From Chitinophaga terrae (ex Kim and Jung 2007) (GTDB lineage Bacteria > Bacteroidota > Bacteroidia > Chitinophagales > Chitinophagaceae), in contig NZ_FNRL01000004.1 of the NCBI RefSeq assembly GCF_900107795.1, positions 1 through 64,000 of the forward strand: a DNA stretch of 64,000 bases. The letters are read 5' to 3'. The notes beneath the pieces were generated by a model, which was given only the letters and a program-made list of their open reading frames with translations, had not been told where the DNA came from and made no database searches. A program made the translations under genes and the position numbers. Shown one piece after another: positions 60,247 to 64,000 of this stretch. The stretch's first letter is position 1; every line of letters starts with the position of its first letter.

Positions 60247-61389
60247 TTAATGGTTTTTTGTTTCTGCTAATTTATAAATTTCGTTGGCCAGCCGGGACCA
60301 GGAGTATTGTTTTTTCTCTTCCTGCACGGCGGCTACCATATCAGCTTCCCTGTTTTCTTTATAATATTTTTCGATGGCGGAAGCGATAGATCCTGGATCG
60401 GGTTCTGCCTGGAAGCCTACTATGCCATCAGGCACCATTTCAACAAGTCCGCCCACTTTTGTCACTACCATAGGTTTCTCGAAATGATAGGCGATCTGGG
60501 AGATGCCGCTCTGGGTAGCGCTTTTATAAGGTTGTACAACCAGGTCGGCTGCACAGAAATAATTTTTTACCGCTTCATTCGGGATGAAATCTGTATGCAT
60601 CAACACCCGGTCGCCCAGTTGCAACCGGGCCAGGAGTTCCTGGTAAGGCGCTGCATCTTCATAGTATTCTCCCGCAACAATGGCATGTACATCCAGTTGT
60701 TTCATCCTTTCGTCGGCCATGGCTTTCAGTAGCAGGTCAAGGCCCTTGTACTGGCGTATAAAACCAAAGAAGAGGATATATTTTTTGGCCGGATCCAGCT
60801 TCAGCTGCTGGCGGGCGGCTGTTTTGGAGATGATCGGGCCGTAATTATCGTAGATGGGATGTGGAATGAGCGAAGCGGGTTTATGTTTTTCGAACATCCG
60901 CAGGTCATTCAGCACAGATTGGCTCATGGCGATAAATGCGTCGACCGGCTTCAGGAAATACCTGGTGAACGGTACATCGCCGGGGCGTTTTTCGTGTGGC
61001 ACCACGTTATCGAGAATCGCGATCACGCGGGTGTCTTTACGTTTGCCCAACCGGAGCAGGGAGCCGAGAGAAGGCCCCATGATAGGGAGCCAGTATTTGG
61101 TGATGATGATATCCGGTTTCCATTGCCTGATCTTCCGGCCTGTAATGAGCCAGTTAAGCGGGTTGACAGAGTTGATCATTCGTTTGATCCGCAGGTGTTT
61201 GGGCGGCGGATCGTCGGAGAACTGGCTTTTGCCGGGAAAGAAGAGTTTAGGATATTGTATGGTGAATGTCCAGATCTCTACTTCATCTGTTTGTTGCAAT
61301 TCTTCGGCCAGGCGCTCGTTATAAGCAGCCAGCCCACCCCGGAAAGGGTAGGCTGTGCCCAGTATGAGTATTTTCTTTTTGTTAGCCAT
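60247..61389 (-). CDS. Glycosyltransferase family 4
   Basis: 380 residues from ATG 61389 (MANKKKILILGTAYPFRGGL); the upstream ATG at 61407 adds only six residues. N-terminal domain with GGLAAYNERLAEEL, and a C-terminal GT-B domain with the E-x7-E-like YKSATQSGISQIAYHFEKP and KVGGLVEMVPDG. A cytoplasmic enzyme that adds a sugar from an activated donor, possibly the GDP-heptose made by the neighbouring genes, though the donor and acceptor cannot be named. Between HddA and the GT2 gene. Confidence 0.85.
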   Translation of the reverse strand: MANKKKILILGTAYPFRGGLAAYNERLAEELQQTDEVEIWTFTIQYPKLFFPGKSQFSDDPPPKHLRIKRMINSVNPLNWLITGRKIRQWKPDIIITKYWLPIMGPSLGSLLRLGKRKDTRVIAILDNVVPHEKRPGDVPFTRYFLKPVDAFIAMSQSVLNDLRMFEKHKPASLIPHPIYDNYGPIISKTAARQQLKLDPAKKYILFFGFIRQYKGLDLLLKAMADERMKQLDVHAIVAGEYYEDAAPYQELLARLQLGDRVLMHTDFIPNEAVKNYFCAADLVVQPYKSATQSGISQIAYHFEKPMVVTKVGGLVEMVPDGIVGFQAEPDPGSIASAIEKYYKENREADMVAAVQEEKKQYSWSRLANEIYKLAETKNH

Positions 61390-61418
61390 AAAGGAAGGAG
61401 AAGGCATACAGCGGAGCG

Positions 61419-62396
61419 CTAGTGCACCTTGCTTTTATAATTAACAGTTTCGTTGGTCAGGTCCATTCTTTCTTCTACCAGGTAGGCATTCCTTTCGGGC
61501 GCATTGCGGGTAACCAGTTCGCCGATAAAACCGGTGAGGAATAACTGGGAACCGATGATCATGCAAAGCAGGCCAAGATAGAAGAGAGGGCGATCTGTCA
61601 TGTTCACTTTATCGAACAGGATCTTGGCGATGGCCAGGTAGGCGGCAATAACAAACCCCACGAAGAAGGACAGCACGCCCAGGGCGCCAAAGAGATGCAT
61701 AGGACGTTTACCGAACTTGCCGATAAACATGATGGTTGCCAGGTCGAGGAAGCCGTTGATAAAACGTTCCAGCCCAAATTTGCTGACGCCATATTTGCGT
61801 GGGCGGTGTTCCACTACTTTTTCCCCTATTTTCCTGAAGCCATTCCATTTGGCAATTACAGGGATATAGCGGTGCATCTCACCGTATACCTCTATGGATT
61901 TGATTACCTTTTTCCTGTAAGCTTTCAGGCCGCAGTTCATATCGTGCAGTTTCACGCCACTCATGCGGGTAGTGGTATAATTATATAGTTTGGAAGGAAG
62001 GTTTTTGGTAAGGGCATTGTCGTAGCGTTTCTTTTTCCAGCCGCTTACCAGGTCATACCCGTCTTCCACGATCATGCGATACAGTTCAGGAATTTCATCA
62101 GGACTATCCTGCAGGTCGGCGTCCATAGTGATCACCACATCGCCCTGAGCGGCATTGAAGCCTTCGTTAAGGGCGGCAGATTTACCATAGTTCCGCTGGA
62201 ATTTAATGCCTTTAATGTTAGGGTTTTGTGCAGCCAGTTGCAGGATTACGTTCCAGGAATCGTCCGTACTCCCATCATCTACCATCCATACCTCATAGGT
62301 AAAGCGGTGCGTATCCATCACCCTTTCAATCCATGCGGCTAATTCTGGTAATGATTCTTCTTCGTTTTTTAAAGGAACGATTACGGATATGTTCAT
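61419..62396 (-). CDS. Glycosyltransferase family 2, polyprenyl-phosphate type
   Basis: 325 residues. GT-A domain with VDDGSTDDSW (39-48) and DADLQDSPDE (92-101), the nucleotide-sugar and metal motifs, and QRNYGKSAALNEG in between. Two C-terminal membrane helices (about 235-260 and 270-295) and 'F-I-G-K-F-G-x-R-P' loop are typical of polyprenyl-phosphate glycosyltransferases (DPMS/GtrB-like), which load a sugar onto undecaprenyl phosphate. It starts 21 bp after the DUF4199 stop. Confidence 0.88.
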   Translation of the reverse strand: MNISVIVPLKNEEESLPELAAWIERVMDTHRFTYEVWMVDDGSTDDSWNVILQLAAQNPNIKGIKFQRNYGKSAALNEGFNAAQGDVVITMDADLQDSPDEIPELYRMIVEDGYDLVSGWKKKRYDNALTKNLPSKLYNYTTTRMSGVKLHDMNCGLKAYRKKVIKSIEVYGEMHRYIPVIAKWNGFRKIGEKVVEHRPRKYGVSKFGLERFINGFLDLATIMFIGKFGKRPMHLFGALGVLSFFVGFVIAAYLAIAKILFDKVNMTDRPLFYLGLLCMIIGSQLFLTGFIGELVTRNAPERNAYLVEERMDLTNETVNYKSKVH

Positions 62397-62417
62397 CTTT
62401 TAATGATAGATTGGTAT

Positions 62418-62948
62418 TTACCTGGGCTGAGGGGCTTTTCTTCGAACGATCAAAGCCAGCACCACGGTCCAGACAAAAAATTTGATTAAGTTTTTCAGAT
62501 AATCCAGGATGGTCGAAGTTACAGTAATACTGTTATCTCCCGTTTTAATATCTTTTAATTGTTTGTCAATTTCTTCCTGCGGCGCTTTCATCGCTTTCAA
62601 CAACCATTCTGTGTCCTTCATCAGGTAAGTACGGGACGTTTCCACCAACGACGGATCTATCACTGTATACAACAGATAGGTGAAAATGGCTACGATCAGC
62701 GTACTGATGACATAAGTCGTGAATATAGGTTTGATTGCGGCTTTGAAACCGATATATCCATGCTGTTGTTTCCTCGCTTCCAGTCCGGCCATTAAAGCCA
62801 TTACGGCCCAGACAACAAGAGATACCAGCCTCAGTTTATAGGAAAAGAAATAATCCGTTCCCATTTTCCATTCTGCCAGGTACCACAGTACCATTACTAT
62901 GCCGGCAATAATACCCCATTTAACCCCGGGATTCGCATTCTCCTTCAT
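62418..62948 (-). CDS. DUF4199 membrane protein
   Basis: 176 residues with four membrane helices (about 11-24, 35-52, 75-97 and 147-166). The N-terminal half (WGIIAGIVMVLWYLAEW) and charged turns match DUF4199, a Bacteroidetes family with unknown function that commonly stands between a dihydroorotase gene and a GT2 gene, exactly as here. Starts 2 bp after the dihydroorotase stop codon. Confidence 0.78.
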   Translation of the reverse strand: MKENANPGVKWGIIAGIVMVLWYLAEWKMGTDYFFSYKLRLVSLVVWAVMALMAGLEARKQQHGYIGFKAAIKPIFTTYVISTLIVAIFTYLLYTVIDPSLVETSRTYLMKDTEWLLKAMKAPQEEIDKQLKDIKTGDNSITVTSTILDYLKNLIKFFVWTVVLALIVRRKAPQPR

Positions 62949-62950
62949 CT

Positions 62951-64000
62951 TTATTTATTAATATGAAAAACAGCGCCATTCACAGTGGCATGAACCTTTC
63001 CTTTCAGCTGTTTTCCAAGATACGCTGAATTTTTTGACCGCGAGGCGATATGAGCGGTGGTGAACTCCCATGTGGCGCCTGGGTCGAAGATCGTCAGGTT
63101 GGCGGCGGCGCCTTCTTTGATCTCCGGTAACGTAATGTTGAAGATCTGGCGCGGATGCACTGTCAACATAGTGATCAACCGGTCGAGCGGGAGGTCCGGC
63201 AGGTATTGGCCTATCGCTCCAAAAGCGCTTTCCAGCCCGATCATCCCGTTTTTCGCATATTCGAATTCCAGCACTTTTGCATCCCAGTCCTGCGGTAAAT
63301 GGTGCGTTGCGAAGCAATCTACCACGCCGCTGACAACGGCTGCCTGTATGGCTTTTACATCTTCTTCGGTGCGGAGAGGCGGGTTTACTTTCAGGTTGGT
63401 ATCGTAATTTACCAGCGCCCCATCGCTGAGGGAGAGGTGATACGGCGTAACAGAGCAAGTCACTTTTACTCCTTCCGCTTTAGCGGCGGCGATCAGTTCT
63501 ATAGACTTGCGGGTGCTTACGCCTGTAAAGTGGATGCGTGAATCGGTATACCGGGCGATCTCAAGATCGCGTTGTATGATCAGTTCTTCTGCCAGCGCAG
63601 GTTTGCCGGGCATCCCCAGGCGGGTGGAATGAATGCCTTCGTTCATAAGGCCGTGCGCTGAAATACTCTGATCGTCAGGCAATTGAATAATGGTGCCGTC
63701 AAATGCTTTGATGTATTGCAATGCTTTGAGCAACAAACCGGGAGATTGCACAGGTTTAATACCGTCAGAGAAAGCAACAGCGCCTGCTTCGCGCATTTCG
63801 TACATTTCCGCCAATCCTGTTCCTTCAAGGTTTTTCGTAACTGCGCCAATTGGCAGTAAGGTAGCCGCCGAATGACGTGATTTACTTACCACGTATTCAA
63901 CCTGCGGTTTGGTATGCAAGGCTGGTTGCGTGTTTGGAATAACCATAACCGTAGTGAAACCGCCGGTTGCAGCAGCTTGTATACCGCTATTGATATCCTC
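62951..64000 (-). CDS. Dihydroorotase-like protein, 5' end outside the window
   Basis: The frame is open from the window edge (...EDINSGIQAAATGGFTTVMVIPNTQP) to the stop at 62951, so about 350 residues are visible; the true start and the first HxH metal motif lie beyond 64000. The strand pattern and AGAVAFSDG are clearly dihydroorotase. However, the catalytic 'TDHAPH' segment reads ATHHLPQ (near 63291-63313), the His-x-Glu metal motif reads IIQLPDDQ (near 63670), and the HxH/H of the third site reads IHFTGVST. It may be an inactive or altered homologue. Upstream of DUF4199 in a long operon. Confidence 0.8.
   Translation of the reverse strand, partial: EDINSGIQAAATGGFTTVMVIPNTQPALHTKPQVEYVVSKSRHSAATLLPIGAVTKNLEGTGLAEMYEMREAGAVAFSDGIKPVQSPGLLLKALQYIKAFDGTIIQLPDDQSISAHGLMNEGIHSTRLGMPGKPALAEELIIQRDLEIARYTDSRIHFTGVSTRKSIELIAAAKAEGVKVTCSVTPYHLSLSDGALVNYDTNLKVNPPLRTEEDVKAIQAAVVSGVVDCFATHHLPQDWDAKVLEFEYAKNGMIGLESAFGAIGQYLPDLPLDRLITMLTVHPRQIFNITLPEIKEGAAANLTIFDPGATWEFTTAHIASRSKNSAYLGKQLKGKVHATVNGAVFHINK

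Overview
This 64 kb window is ordinary chromosomal DNA of a Bacteroidetes bacterium, most likely a member of the Chitinophagaceae. The inference rests on Bacteroidetes-restricted families (DUF4294, DUF4295 beside rpmB/rpmG, DUF5723, DUF5777, Y_Y_Y hybrid-type sensors), on promoters of the TTTG / TAnnTTTG type, on A/T-rich gene starts without Shine-Dalgarno sequences, and on bacillithiol rather than glutathione genes. No species can be named from the sequence alone. No rRNA, tRNA or CRISPR array was seen.

Layout. 1-150 is the 5' end of an IS4-type transposase cut by the window edge. 0.27-6.7 kb holds housekeeping metabolism (aspartate kinase, fructose bisphosphatase, CAP lipoprotein, orphan ABC ATPase, DinB/BstA protein, Nudix, FolC). 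6.7-14.6 kb holds a DUF5723 barrel, a TonB protein, an MFS transporter, an AraC regulator and a three-gene operon with a ureohydrolase and a radical SAM protein. 14.8-17.8 kb is ccmE-ccmF. 17.9-29.4 kb carries a hydrolase, DUF4294, BshB1, an AhpC/AhpD-type pair, rpmB-rpmG-DUF4295, ftsY, a JmjC-like cupin protein, rimO and a DEAD-box helicase. 29.6-38.5 kb has the glycogen branching enzyme, lipoproteins, a GH31 glucosidase and a Ycf48-like protein, interrupted at 33.6-34.5 kb by a gene-free tandem repeat array. 38.6-42.5 kb is a two-component system. 43.1-48.3 kb is a minus-strand block: ECF sigma factor, membrane-anchored beta-barrel protein that looks like a fused anti-sigma factor, then OB-fold, cytochrome c, YceI, DUF5777 and Yx(FWY)xxD proteins. 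48.7-54.5 kb is topoisomerase IV (parE, DUF1835, cupin, parC). 57.4-64 kb is one long minus-strand operon: dihydroorotase-like protein, DUF4199, two glycosyltransferases and a complete GDP-D-glycero-alpha-D-manno-heptose set (HddA, GmhA, HddC, GmhB).

How the parts work together. The heptose genes and the two glycosyltransferases together can make and attach an activated heptose to a surface glycan. BshB1 (bacillithiol synthesis), the BstA-like DinB protein and the AhpC/AhpD pair point to bacillithiol and peroxide handling. The sigma factor, barrel and downstream periplasmic genes look like an envelope-sensing unit with a small electron-transfer or lipid-binding output.

The most unusual non-genic items are the degenerate ~123 bp tandem array at 33627-34490 (with a 51-residue membrane protein in front and a 19 bp stem terminator behind) and a perfect 54 bp inverted repeat at 23614-23813. 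The most unusual protein item is a dihydroorotase homologue that appears to lack several metal or catalytic residues.
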